Shown piece by piece: positions 1 to 11,275 of a DNA stretch of 64,000 bases. A program made the position numbers and the translations under genes. The notes under the pieces were generated by a model that saw nothing but the letters and a program-made list of their open reading frames with translations, ran no database searches and was not told the origin of the DNA. The stretch is from Cephalopachus bancanus. Its lineage: Eukaryota; Chordata; Mammalia; Primates; Tarsiidae. Within the stretch, counting starts at the first letter, position 1, and each line of letters starts with the position of its first letter. Location: NCBI GenBank assembly GCA_027257055.1, contig JAPVLO010000019.1:11923001-11987000 (forward strand), written 5' to 3'.

Positions 1-785
1 TTTTCTCAAAGTTATAGCTATAGTTAGAAAACTGCATCAGAGGAACTCTAGAAACCTGGATTTCCTTTCAAGGCCCTAGCTCGCATGGCAGCAATGCCAC
101 ACTTGGGCTAAGAAACAGTCTGTACTAAACAATAATTTGTGAAGGTGTCACTCCCTATTCATGGTAAGTATTCAAAACCTAGATCTGTGGCAAACTTGAG
201 AGACACTGAAACTTTTGCCCTTGCTTCTAAAATTAATCAATATTTTATCTATTGTACAGTTATGCTATCTATTGCTGAATCAGAACATAACTAAATAAGG
301 ATTATTAACTTCCATAAATTTTTTTCTTTATATTTAAAAAAACCACAAAGCCAATTGTAACTGTTTGCTGTTCTTTGAAGTTTTAAATCTTTTTATGCAT
401 TCAAGAAAGTAAGAGTCACTTAGAGACAGAAATTTTGCTTAAAGATTCCAAAAAAATTGTATTTATCCTCTGTATTCAAATAGTTAAGATCTGCTTACAC
501 AATTTTTATAACTGAATATTTGAGTAGGGTCATTGAAGTTCACACAGAACTTCTCAGGAGTTTTAAGCTTTGCTATTTATATTCTTTGTGATTTTGAACT
601 TGAATAAAACCCCAAAAGGCCATTATAGAGTCCACTGGGAAGTATCCTCAAGGTTTTGTTTGTATGTTTGTTAAAGCAATCCAAGTGCTTATTTTCTAAA
701 TACTCAAATGAAAAATCTAAATAAAACAGTAAATTTTACACTTTCTAATGATTTTATAGATATTTCAATAAAAATTAAGAAATAG
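1..785. other. AT-rich unique sequence, nothing recognised
   Basis: No repeat, RNA gene or coding frame is recognisable. The stretch is AT-rich and every open frame is short. It ends at an old Alu. Confidence 0.6.
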
Positions 786-1086
786 GGCCAGATGCAGTGG
801 CTAATACCTGTTATCTTAGCACTTTGGGAAGCCAAGGCAGGAGGATCACTTGAGGTCAGTGGTTCAAGACTAGCCTGAACAACATAGTGAAACCTTGTTC
901 AACAAAAAAAGAAAGAAAGAAAGAAAGAAAAATTAGCCAAGCATGGTGGCATACACCTGTAGTCCCAGCTACTTGGAAAGCTGAAATGGAAGAATTGAGC
1001 CCAGGAGAGGTTGAGGTTGCAGTGAGCCAAAATCATGCCTCTGAATTCCACCCTGGGCAGCACAGCAAGACGCTGGCTCAAAAAAT
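786..1086 (+). mobile_element. Old Alu (AluJ-like) dimer
   Basis: Both 7SL-derived monomers can be followed: a GGCCAGATGCAGTGGCTAA head, a B-box-like stretch near 860, a middle A-rich linker expanded to (GAAA)n around 900-930, and a right monomer ending CTCAAAAAA. Many substitutions, including lost CpGs, make it an old copy. The tail continues into a TA-rich microsatellite. Confidence 0.85.
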
Positions 1087-1088
1087 GT

Positions 1089-1136
1089 TTATATATACAT
1101 ATATATATACATAATATATACATAATGTATATATAA
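1089..1136. repeat. TA/TACA microsatellite at an Alu tail
   Basis: Alternating TA and TACA units follow directly on the A tail of the upstream Alu, a common fate of A-rich tails. Confidence 0.8.
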
Positions 1137-2594
1137 AGAAATAATTGAAATATTTAAAATTACTTATTTGTAAGAGACCATTAAGGATTGTCAATTGCAA
1201 GATAACATTTTTTCATTATAACAGCTGAAATTCTATACTACATTTTAATTATTAAATCCCAAATGTCTTAATTTTTATAAATTATTGTTGTATATCAGTA
1301 CCATCTAAATACTAATAAATATTTCTTTACCCCAAATTGTATAGTTGCCAAAGTTTGTGTTTTCTATTCTGCTAAAAGCTAATTATATCTAAAATATCAC
1401 TTACTGCAAGTTTTCCAAAATGTTAATTTTTGTGTGAAACCATCTCCTTGTATATCTATTGTACATTAATTATATTGATGCTGTTATTAAAAATCACAAA
1501 ATTATGGATGCATGTATACTATAGACTCATCCTTTTCCCATTTACTATAATGCTTATCAGTAGACATATATTATCTAGTCGGCATAATTTACCAAGCAAT
1601 TATATCAAAACAGAAATATCTCTATCAGGAGGTCATGTTTGCATCTATTTTTGAATGGGCACATAGAATTCTCTGTTTATCTACCCTACTGTAGCATTGG
1701 AAAAGCTATTGAAATTCATCTTTATCCATATTAATGAATTAATTGGATAAGTAGAGATTTTTCTGATTGTACCCTAAATACACATACATTTATTAATCCA
1801 GCAGTATAAATCAAATATTATCACTGCTCAGAATTTGTTTTTCAGTTATTGTTTTCCCCCTACTAATTGGTAAGGCCAGAAGATGGTATTTGGCTTTGTT
1901 TTCTCATGCAAATCTAGTAAATGACCAGATCATATTTAGAATGTTTTAACACTATCTTGCTCTTAAGTTTATATTTCAAAAGCTGTTCTGTAGAATGGTG
2001 TCTGGTGCCAATTTCTTAATGGCAAATTGGTGGATTTTTAAGGAGTGGATTTATGGTAGCATTTAAACAATGATATTTGATGTGCATTAGAAGCAAATGC
2101 ATGCATCACATGGTGAATCATTAAGTGAAAATGTCTTAGACTTGTCTCTCTTATTTAATTATTTGATCCACAGATCACTTTCTGAAATAAAAATCTAGAT
2201 GGATTGGATCGCCTCGATACATTTCTTTTGGGCTGTATTGAAAGAAAATTCTTAGCTGATGAACCTTTATGAACAAGCCAGCAGATTGGAAATAAAATGA
2301 TCTGAATAATTGAATCATAAAATTGTTATGAATGGAAAAGGCTTCTTTGAGCATGTGCTTTGCTCCCATGAAGTGGGGTGTATTTAATCTTTCCCTTACC
2401 ATCTATAGCATAAAAGAACATATGGCCTCAAATCGTTCTTCAAAGGCACTTGAAATCACTTAAGTAATGCCTGTTTCCTTTTCCTAATGTACTCCCCCTT
2501 TCCTTCCATCCTTCCTTCCTTCAGTGATTCCCCTACAGGTATCTCCTGAGATAATCAGTGCCTAGGATGGAGAAAAGAGCTAGCATGAAAGGCA
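1137..2594. other. AT-rich unique sequence, nothing recognised
   Basis: No repeat or coding sequence is recognised. A short (CTTC)n run lies near 2500-2521. The open frames are under 80 codons and show no family resemblance. Confidence 0.55.
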
Positions 2595-2801
2595 GAATGG
2601 TGTTGTAGAAATAAGTCAGAATCAGAACAAACAGATCTGGTTGCAAATTTTGGGTCTAGCACTTACCAACTCTATGCACTTGGACAAATTACCTAACCTT
2701 AATGATTCTCAGTATTCCACATTACAGGATTGTCTTGAGGATTAAAAGTAATATGTGAAAAGCATCTGTCATCTATCATATGCTTAATAAATAGTAATTA
2801 T
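2595..2801 (+). mobile_element. MIR (ancient tRNA-derived SINE)
   Basis: The order of segments matches MIR: a loss of 'tctggttgcaaattttggg', then 'agcacttaccaactctatg', 'acaaattacctaacctta', 'tgaggattaaaagtaatatg' and 'gcttaataaatagtaatta'. It is heavily diverged, as expected for a mammal-wide SINE. Confidence 0.8.
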
Positions 2802-5065
2802 GATTAGAAAAAAACATACATACATTTTAAAAGTTTCACTGACAAAACATAAAGAAAACAATGAGGCATGTTTGTGCAATGCATAGTAAGGACGCAGTTG
2901 GCTTCTATCTGGCTTAGACAGCTAGGGTACATACTTGCCCAGTCAAATGCTGTTAGTGTAATGGGTACTTTGTATCCACAAACAAGATGGGAAAACCAGG
3001 AACAAAGTCTCAAAGGTAGACACATTTGGGACCTAGATCCAAAACAGGTTAAAATCTACTCAATTTCTCAGGACTGGAGAGAATAATAAAAGCTATTTAT
3101 TTGCTCAAACATCTCCTTTCTAAAATGATACACGGTAAATAGTCCAAAGGTGAGTGATCTCATGAAACTCTTCAAGAATGCACTGAAAACAAGCCTGGAG
3201 CACTGCAGCATTTATGTAGACAACTAAGAAACTACCCCAGTTGACAGGACCTGCTGGCATGCAGCTGTCAATAATGAAATGGCCCAGCCAGTCTGTAAAC
3301 AAGCTAGTCCTGTGGAGACCAAAGGTTGGCCTGGGCATGGTGTCTGGTGCCCAAGGCATTGACGCTGGGGGATGGTCATACTGGTTTTATGTGTAGTCAC
3401 AGATGCAGTTCCCAAATGATATTATCCACGTACTCACTCAGGAATGGTAGCTTCATTTCACATATTTCTTTGTAGGTGAAAGCTGCTTATTATTCATCTC
3501 TTCACTAAGTACTTAACAATTAGTTACTTTATACCTACCTACAATAAATGCTGCGAAAATGGTGATTGGCCTTAAGCCCAAATGTTTCTATTTAAGAAAC
3601 CTGAGACTCTGATCACCAGCTACCCGTGCCTATGGAAAGATGTCCCTAGTATTTGGCCACTCGGTGTGGCCATCCCATCGAAAACACTCTGTCAGATACA
3701 AGATTCACATAGTAAGCCCCTCAGTGCATGCTAATCACCAAAAACAGAAGTATTTTCAAGGCCAGTAGTCCATGTTGACTTTATAAAGAACTGATTCCTT
3801 CAGGGTAGGTGGAGCATTGTGATAGCCTCATTATTGTATTGTATTACAACTCTATGCTATAAGCGAGCGGTTTATGAGTTCTCCGTTGTTGCTGCAGAGT
3901 AAGCATCTCCAGTAAGTAATAAGGTAGCCCAAACAGGCTTCTGCAAGGACTGCTGCAAACCTGTTCTGCTTGTTATGGGCCTCAACATTCTGAAAAAGTC
4001 TACTGGGATAAAATGTTTATAATAAAACTTAGAAATTTTCTTTGAGTCAATAGACAAAGACAGATGATAGATAGATTAGATTTTAGACTAAATAAACACT
4101 ATAAAATAAAATTACAACATATTTTGTTACTTGAAACACACATATATACATATACATATGTGTGTGTATATATAAATACATAGCTCGAGCAATTTATAAT
4201 AAAAAGCTTGGTTCAAGTTTTCAATCCTTCCATTTTAGCAACTGATTAAAATTCTTGTATATTTGCAACTTATTGGTCTCTTTTTTTGGTGTTATTTATT
4301 TTGGTTTTCTGGTTCTTCCTGAGCTTCCGCATCTCTTTTCCTTTCTCCTTCTTTCCATTGTTAGGGATGTAGGGACAAATACTATTTGCAAAATTCTTCT
4401 TCTCTGTATCTCCAGTAGCTAAAAATTTATATTCACTTCACAGCCTTTATTACTAAAAATAATTATACTTTCCTCCATTGTACTCTGCAAATTAGCCATA
4501 ATTACTAAAACATATGTCTCATTCCAGAAGTTAATCCAAAGGCTCCATTCTCCTGGCAAAGTTTCTTTCAAATATTTTGGTATTCCTCTGGTAGTTCCTT
4601 ACACGGGCTCATACATGCCCCATTTCATCCCATCCAATCCCATCTCGTTCCTTTCCATCCTTTATGAGCTCCTCTACTGGATTTATTCTTGTTCACTGCC
4701 AGTGGTAGATGCTGATCTAACAAGCAAGAAAACAGATGCTGGGTCACATGTCCACTGATCCACCAGGGAACAACATGATGATGATGGGTGATGGGTTGGG
4801 AAGGGTCTGGTACATGACTGTCTCCTTTGTAGCACACTCTCTTGGAAGGATCCCAAAATATGTGTCTCCAGTGAAACAAAGAAGAGAAACACAGAAAGAA
4901 CAATGCAATGCTTTCCATGGAGTTAGACCAGGAGGCACCTTGATTGCAGACACTCATTTAGGACTCATGTTCTCCCAGGGCTCTCCACTGGGTTAAGAGC
5001 ACAGAACTTTACAGAATCTTTGTCTAGCACCCTTGACAACTATTTGGAGAAATAGTATTTGTAAA
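2802..5065. other. Intergenic sequence, no gene recognised
   Basis: No repeat is confidently assigned. A 40-bp CACATATATA/TATATGTGTG stretch at about 4137-4173 is partly self-complementary. Open frames at 4625-4957 (minus) and 4736-4996 (plus) overlap each other, resemble no family and look like chance. Confidence 0.5.
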
Positions 5066-5290
5066 AATCAGTTATTGGATTTAAATCTAGATTTGAATCC
5101 TATTTCTAAAACTTTAGTTACTTCACAGTGGATCCATTTTTTAAACTAAGACTCAGATGCTTCATTGGTAAGTAAAAGTAATAATGACTCCCATGTCAGA
5201 GGATTTTTGTATAGGATTCAATAAGATAATACATGTAAAGAGCTTAACAGTTTGTAAGGCACATAGTCAAGAGAAGGCAGGCACTTTTAT
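5066..5290 (+). mobile_element. MIR fragment
   Basis: The stretch runs from 'tttgaatcctatttctaaaa' through 'ataagataatacatgtaaag' to 'taaggcacatagtcaagaga', the MIR order. The central part is poorly conserved. Confidence 0.7.
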
Positions 5291-5499
5291 TATCATGGTT
5301 GTACACCCATTCTCCTGATGAGCTATTTCTGATTAGTAGTGGACACATGTTGAGTTATTTTCTCTGAACACACTAAATCATCTTGTATAAATTTTGCAAG
5401 ACCTCTTGTTTTAGTCAGTGAGCACACCTAAATTTTGGAGACTGACACAGCTTAAATAAAAATTGATAACAGCATCACAATTTTAAATTGTATTTAGAT

Positions 5500-5568
5500 A
5501 CACAAACATATCCAACAAAGTTTTTTTTTTTTTTACACAAGCATATCTAACAAAGTTTGTTTTTTATA
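5500..5568. repeat. Two-copy tandem duplication, 35-bp period
   Basis: Copy 1 (5500-5534) and copy 2 (from 5535) share ACACAARCATATCYAACAAAG followed by a T-rich end. They differ at two sites and in T-run length. Confidence 0.8.
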
Positions 5569-5750
5569 AATGCTCTTATCTCTTCAAAACTCAAAACTTT
5601 ATGCAAAAGAATTGCATTATGGTACACTGATATAAAATAATACCAGACAGGAGAAATCACTAACACAAGTTAATTATGTCAATTTCACCCTTTCACCTAA
5701 GACTGCTGAGCACAAAGTCTTCATCTTTTTGAAGTATTTCATCCTGTATA

Positions 5751-5833
5751 CACAAATGGAATTCTTGCTTCTTAGTTGTCCCCAATATGCTGCTTTCCCA
5801 ATATTTCATCAGATTGTCCTGAGATCTAAATCA
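5751..5833. repeat. Left arm of an 83-bp inverted repeat
   Basis: This segment is nearly the exact reverse complement of 6989-7063 plus 7375-7382, the right arm before an Alu split it. About 4 mismatches are seen in 83 bp. Homology ends abruptly at both sides. The arms are about 1.15 kb apart and enclose an L2 fragment. Confidence 0.88.
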
Positions 5834-6054
5834 CTCGGCACATGTTTCTAAACTTTCCTTAAGTCATAGACACTGTTGGGCTCAAAACATCTTCAAGATA
5901 AAAAAATAAATAGGATAGATAGCTTATTTTTACAAGAGAAGAGAGAAAAGAAGCAAGGAATGAATAGATAAAGAGATGAATGAAAACAAATGAACAAGAA
6001 AATCCCAGGGAGTTATCAGTATTATGGGGAAATAGGTCCTGATGGGAAATGACC

Positions 6055-6480
6055 GGGCAGCTATTTTAAGCTGAATAACCAGAAAATGCTTCTCTGAGAA
6101 GGTGACATTTAAGCTAAGACATGAATAATAAAAGGAACCAACTACAGATCTGGTGGAAGAGCAGTGTAGGCAGAGGGAGGAGCTGGGGCACAGGCCCTAA
6201 CTCAAGAGCATTTTGATGTTCTTGAGAAATAAAAGACTGGTGGGCTGGAATGGGGAAGAAGAGGGAGAAGGTAAGAGAAGAAAGCAAAGGTGACTGAGTC
6301 ATCCTAAAAGGTTTGAAAGACCCTGGAGGGTTTAAAAAAATAGATGTGATTTGATATGATAGATTGTACTGAGAATGAATTGTGGGGAGTCAAAGAGTAG
6401 ACGTTGGGAGCAGTGTGAAGCTACTGTAGCTTCCCAGGTGCAGCGAAGCTAAAGAATTAATAATATGTCTTACAGATACA
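6055..6480 (-). mobile_element. L2 LINE fragment, antisense
   Basis: Read on the plus strand it follows reversed L2: 'ctctgagaaggtgacattta', 'gctaagacatgaataat', 'agcagtgtaggcagaggga', 'ggcacaggccctaactcaag' and 'gaagctactgtagc'. These match the antisense of the L2 3' coding and UTR portion. No open frame remains. Confidence 0.75.
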
Positions 6481-6988
6481 GAGAACAGTACTTGATGTGG
6501 GCAGATTAGAAATAAAGGGGGAATGGAGAACACTGGATCTATGACATAAGCACCCAGCAGAAGTTATAGTCACTTACCGAGAGAGGGCATGTTGGGGGGA
6601 GGATGGGTGGTTAATTTCTCCAAATTAAGAACCCTCCACTAAAGCAGCCCTCTCTCCTCTTTTTTCAGTCCCATCTCTCCTCTCCATGGAAGTTTCTAAC
6701 TCGTCTGCTTAGTCAATTTGGGCAAAGCTAAGCTTGAACAATCGGCCCATTCCTTTCTGCTTTTCGTGCTTGTTGCCTCAGAGGGCTTACATTCTCAGTT
6801 CCTCCAGGCTGGGTGTTTTACAGAAGCAGGCAGGTGGGAGGGTGACCCTAGCTCAGGCTGGGAGCCCTGCAGTTATAGGAATCTCACTGTGGTGCTACAG
6901 CTAAGCCACATCTTCCAATCTAGCTTTGATCAATAATAAGCTTGGCATTTGTGACTCCAAAGATCTGACTCCACATCTCTCCATCAAT

Positions 6989-7382
6989 TGACTTAGATCT
7001 CAGGACAATCTGATGAAATATTGGGAAAGCAGCATACTGGGGACAACTAAGAAGCAAGAATTCGGCCGGACTTGGTGGCTCAGCCTGTAATCCCGTGCTT
7101 TTGGAGGCTGAGGTGATTGGATTGCCTGAGCCCGAGGGTTCGAGACGTGCCTGGACAACTTGGCGAGACCTCATCTCTACAGTAAAAAAAAAAAAAAAAA
7201 TTCAGCTGGGTGTGGTAGCGCGTGCCTGTAATTCCGGCTACTAGGAAGACTGAGGCGGAAGGATTGCTGGAGCCCAGCGGGTAGAGGATGCGGTGGCTGG
7301 GAGAGGCCACTGCACTCCAGTCTGGGAGACAGAGTGAGACTCCAACTCAAAAAAAAAAAAAGAAGCAAGAATTCCACTTGGG
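6989..7382. repeat. Right arm of the inverted repeat, split by an Alu
   Basis: The arm is 6989-7063 and resumes at 7375-7382 after the Alu and its 15-bp target duplication. It pairs with 5751-5833. The Alu is therefore younger than the inverted duplication. Confidence 0.85.
7064..7359 (+). mobile_element. Alu, lineage-specific type, older branch
   Basis: A complete dimer beginning GGCCGGACTTGGTGGCTCAG. It retains the 'acttgg' segment that most copies in this window have lost. A perfect 15-bp TSD, AAGAAGCAAGAATTC, lies at 7049-7063 and 7360-7374. The linker carries a long A run near 7184-7200. Confidence 0.95.
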
Positions 7383-7759
7383 ACATAATAGATTTAAAAG
7401 ACAAGTTGTTGGAGATTTCAAACAGACTCATGTAGATTAGTTTTAGATTCAGGGGAAAGGTGAGAATCAACTTTAGGGTAATTAGTTTATACATTATAAA
7501 AATGCATATGTGATATTCTTGGAATTCATTGTTATATAAATGCATATAGCTTATGAGCATTTACCATACCAAAATGGGCATTTACACGAAATCAAAATGG
7601 ATTATAGCATCAGTCATCAATATCACTATACTTTTTACATAGAAGAGACCAGGACCCCACCCCCAACAAAAAACAAAATTGGATGTCACCATAGTGACTG
7701 AGAAGATCGTCTTTGCTGAGTCATGCTGCCCCAAAAGACCTTCCAAGAGTACTTTTTAT

Positions 7760-8031
7760 TTTTATTTTTTTTTTTTTTTGAGTTGGAGTCTCACTCTGTC
7801 GCCAGATGGAGTGCAGTGGCCGCTTCCGCCACCGCAGCTCACCTGCTGGGCTCCGGCGATCCTTCCGCCTCAGCCTTCCAAGTAGCTGAATTACAGGCAT
7901 GCGCTACACGCGGCTGATTTTTTGATTTATTGTAGAGATGAGTCTCGCTGCCAGGCGGTCTCGAACCCGCGGCTCAGAATCCACTCACTCAGCTCCCAAG
8001 CATTACAGCTGAGCCACGAGCCGGCTCCAAG
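7760..8031 (-). mobile_element. Alu, young type, with many single-base deletions
   Basis: Antisense Alu starting with poly(T) and ending GAGCCGGC. It has the 5-nt deletion of the young subfamily (CTCGCTGCC). The TSD GTACTTTTTAT is at 7749-7759 and 8032-8042. About a dozen single-base losses, mostly inside C or G runs, shorten it relative to sister copies, while substitutions are few. Confidence 0.9.
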
Positions 8032-8042
8032 GTACTTTTTAT

Positions 8043-8833
8043 AGATCAATTATCAGCAGCTTAAGCTTAGCTTGCTCAGTGTAAATGATTTGATGCAAAT
8101 AAAATTCATTTAAAAATCCCACACACTTTACCTCTGACTCATCCAAGGTGCACACTGCCATAGTAATAGAAGACATCTGTCCTACTGACAATAAAGAGCA
8201 GGCTCATGCAGCTGAATCTCCCACACTGATTAAATTGTCACCCCATGTAAAACTGAGCTGGGAAGGAAGGCTGGGGACAGAGGTACTCATGTGTATGAGG
8301 AGATGTTCTTATGCATACTGTCAATGTTCCTGGCTCTCATTATTATTCTTGATTAAAATATATCTATTGTTCGTCACCACTAGGAAATATTAACTCACAC
8401 TTTTGAAGTCACCTCGCCCAAATACACCATTCTATTATTGTGCATGAAGGGATACTGAATAAGATGATTGGCATAGCGTTTCTCAAAACAATGAGTTACA
8501 ATTGATCTTAATTATAAAATACCTTCTTTCTTATGGTCAGTACTCTCCCTGTCAAGTTCTTAGCTGGTATGTCTTAATACTCATGGAAAGTAGTTAACAT
8601 AATAGTGCTTATATAAAATATGCACACTTGTTTTCTTTTTATAAACATAGGGCCTTTCTCACATAGTCTTACTACAGACAAAAAAGATGTCATTATTTAT
8701 ATAATTTTTGGCAAAATTTACAAATTCACTTAAAATTATTAAGTGGATTTAGGAAAAGAATCCACATTTTTAAATGCATAGTTTCTTGAAATAGAGTCAT
8801 ATCCTGAAACCCCAAAATTATTGCTGTTTTTTT
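8043..8833. other. AT-rich unique sequence, nothing recognised
   Basis: No repeat or coding sequence is recognised between the two antisense Alus. The tail of the stretch runs into a pyrimidine tract ((CTTT)n). Confidence 0.5.
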
Positions 8834-8852
8834 CCTTTTCTTTTCTTTCTTT

Positions 8853-9148
8853 CTTTTTTTTTTTTTTTTTTTTTTTTTGAGTCAGTCTCATTCCATTGCC
8901 CAAGCTGGAGGACAATGCCATGCTCACAGCCACTCCAGCATCAACCTGCTGGGCTCAAGCCATCCTTCTGCCTCAGCCCTCCAAGTAACTAGAACTACAG
9001 GTGCACACTATCATGCCTGGCTAATTTTTTGATTTACTGTTGAGATGAGACCTCACCAAGTTGCCCAGGCTGGTCTCCAACTTGTGGGCTCAGGCAATCC
9101 CCTTGCCTTGGCCTCCCAAAGTGCTTGGATTACAGGCTTGAGCCACAA
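8853..9148 (-). mobile_element. Old Alu, antisense
   Basis: It starts with about 26 T preceded by (CTTT)n, continues through 'gagtcagtctcattccattg', and ends at 'ggattacaggcttgagccac' without the terminal CCCGGC. The 5' end of the element is thus missing or mutated. It keeps 'caagttgcccagg', so it is the branch without the 5-nt deletion. Confidence 0.9.
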
Positions 9149-9867
9149 CAAATCTATCAACATTTCAGGATTTGGTTAAAGAGCTATTATATGTTCACAA
9201 ACTTTGATGGGGTTTTAACCCAGAAAATTCATCTGACTAGAATGTTTTGGATTTAAATGATAGAATTCATAAAACAGTCCAGCATTAGAAGCTATTTTAT
9301 TTCTGAAATTAGTCATGCTAAAAATGATATTAAGTTAAAATACTGCTGTGCTTGCCAAACTAATAGATTTAGAGCTGATATCAACTTCAGAAGTCGTAGA
9401 ATAAAGAAAAAAAACTGCATTTCATGTTTGGCTACAAATTAACTTGATTATTATATCTGAAAACAATGGTAAATTCAGACCTCTTGGCACTATCTACAAC
9501 CAGGTAAAATATTGCCTTGAATCTCCTGGAGGCTTGATGTGTTTGCTATTTGGGAAAAGGCCTGTTTGGACTTGTATTCAAGGATCTCAGTCAAGTGGTT
9601 ATTATATAGCACACAGATCAGAATCTTGGTTTATCTGAGGTTGTACACCCTTCTGACTTCCAATTTATATGTTAAAAAGTGAATTTGTAATGCTTACTTA
9701 CTTTATTTAGAGCAACTGGCTAGAAGTTGAGATTGTTCAACCAATCTACTGAAAGTTAAGAGAAGAAACTAACAGTTACAGAGAACTATTCTTGCTACAT
9801 GTGATGTGATTTGTTACACCACCTTTGATTCCTCAACTCAAGTTTCACACCCTCTTCTGTTGATTAG
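9149..9867. other. Unique flank of the L1, nothing recognised
   Basis: No recognised repeat or gene. The 3' edge (9868-9878) is the left target duplication of the L1. Confidence 0.5.
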
Positions 9868-9878
9868 AATTTGCCTCC
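9868..9878. repeat. Left target-site duplication of L1
   Basis: AATTTGCCTCC is repeated perfectly at 16264-16274, immediately after the last A tract of the L1. This fixes both ends of the insertion. Confidence 0.88.
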
Positions 9879-11275
9879 GGCTTCCAGAAAGATGGTGACA
9901 GAGCAACCTGGTCTGTGAAACCCTCTGCAAAGGAGAACTGCAGTGGGTCTCTGGCTCTCGCCCCCAGGGCTGCAGACCCCAAAATCGCAGCCTTCTCTTC
10001 ATACGGAGCTTGGCCATTTTCACCGCTGGGACATCACAGCGGACTGGACAGCCACCGCAGCGCAGACGCCACCGCCGCCATCGCTGTCACAGCCGCTGCA
10101 GCCACAGCCACCGCAGCCACAGCCACCGCAGCTGCTGCCAGTAGCACATTGCACCAACCGGGCCGGAGGCGATCCACGACTTCAGTCCTTGAAGCCCCTT
10201 CAGGAAGATCTGCTGGGATCGCTGCCACCTCTCCCGTGACCGAGACATCCTGCCCACTGTGAGTCCCCTGCCTGTGCCCTGAGGCAGGAATCCAGTTCCA
10301 GTCTCTGTCGGTTCCTGTCCTGCCGGACCCACTCTGGGGCGAGCAGCTGAGATAGCACCTACTGCTGTCGATTCAAGGTAACAACACCGAAATGGGAGAA
10401 ATAAGCTTGAAAAAAACATAGGCCAGAGTGGTGAACGGAGAGTGATCTGAACTGTCCTTCACAGCAGACCAGGGGCAACTGACTCTAACTGCAAACTAAT
10501 TTACCTGCTTCAAAAGAAAGCTAGAAATCAAAACTGAAAGGACATTGAACTTAAATAAAAGTCTCAGAGTGTGCTTCATTGATTCTGTTAGTTTAATGAC
10601 TTAATTCTATTCCTACTGTATTGTTCCTTCCCCCCCTTCCTTTTTTTCTCTTTTCTTCTCTCTGTAAACCATATCTTTGTATAGAGGAACAGCACACCAA
10701 TAAGGTGATTGGTTAGCTTGTATGATAGCATCACTATATATATATATATATTTTTTTTGTATGGGAATTGGTTCATCAGTAGCTGTGGTCTATTTTTTTT
10801 ATCTGTTTCAGTATAGGTCTCTCTCCCTCTCTCTATTTGTTGGCACACGTTTGTTTTCCCCCTTACTTCTCTATCTCTCGACCCCCCCCCTTCAACCCAC
10901 TGTCTGCTCCATTCTCTTCCCTCTGCTAGCCACATTTTATTTCAGGGAGTAAACCTACAGCCCAACTGCAAAGATAGATTCCAAGGCAGTGGGAAGTGGG
11001 TTCCAGATTATCCACACACCTGTCAGAGAATACCAGGACCTGCAGATAAATATTGAATCACAGCTCCCCCCTTAAGTAAATCTCAAAACTGCAAAAAGGA
11101 CCACCCTCAACCTACAGTGCAATTCCAGAATTGAACAAAGTAAGAAGGCATACATAAAGAATAGGAGATTGAACAAACAGAAGTAAAACCAATCCCTTTA
11201 CCCCTGAATAACAGAATTAAAGAAGACAGTGACGTGGAGAGAAAGAAAAAGTAGGGAGGGGGAAAAACCACCCGA
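9879..11275 (+). promoter_or_regulatory. L1 5'UTR, presumed internal promoter
   Basis: L1 5'UTRs carry an internal Pol II promoter, and that role is inferred here by position. Visible are AAGATGG at 9889-9895, a CpG- and CAG/CCG-rich block at about 10043-10140 with two exact 15-bp units GCAGCCACAGCCACC (10098-10112, 10113-10127), a CpG-containing stretch to about 10350, then pyrimidine-rich tracts with C runs near 10630 and 10880 and a short (TA)n at 10734-10750. Overlapping open frames on both strands in the GC block are compositional, not coding. Confidence 0.7.

Noticed and set aside
1430..1654. 74-codon hydrophobic frame
   Set aside because: AT-rich composition yields Ile/Leu/Tyr-rich frames by chance. 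No relatives or context.
4625..4996. Opposed frames of 110 and 86 codons
   Set aside because: They overlap on opposite strands, show no domain or signal features, and lack any promoter or splice context that I can see.
9915..10419. Overlapping frames of 64-115 codons on both strands
   Set aside because: They come from the CAG/CCG-rich L1 leader. Low stop density is compositional, with Ala/Thr/Pro/Gln runs in every frame.
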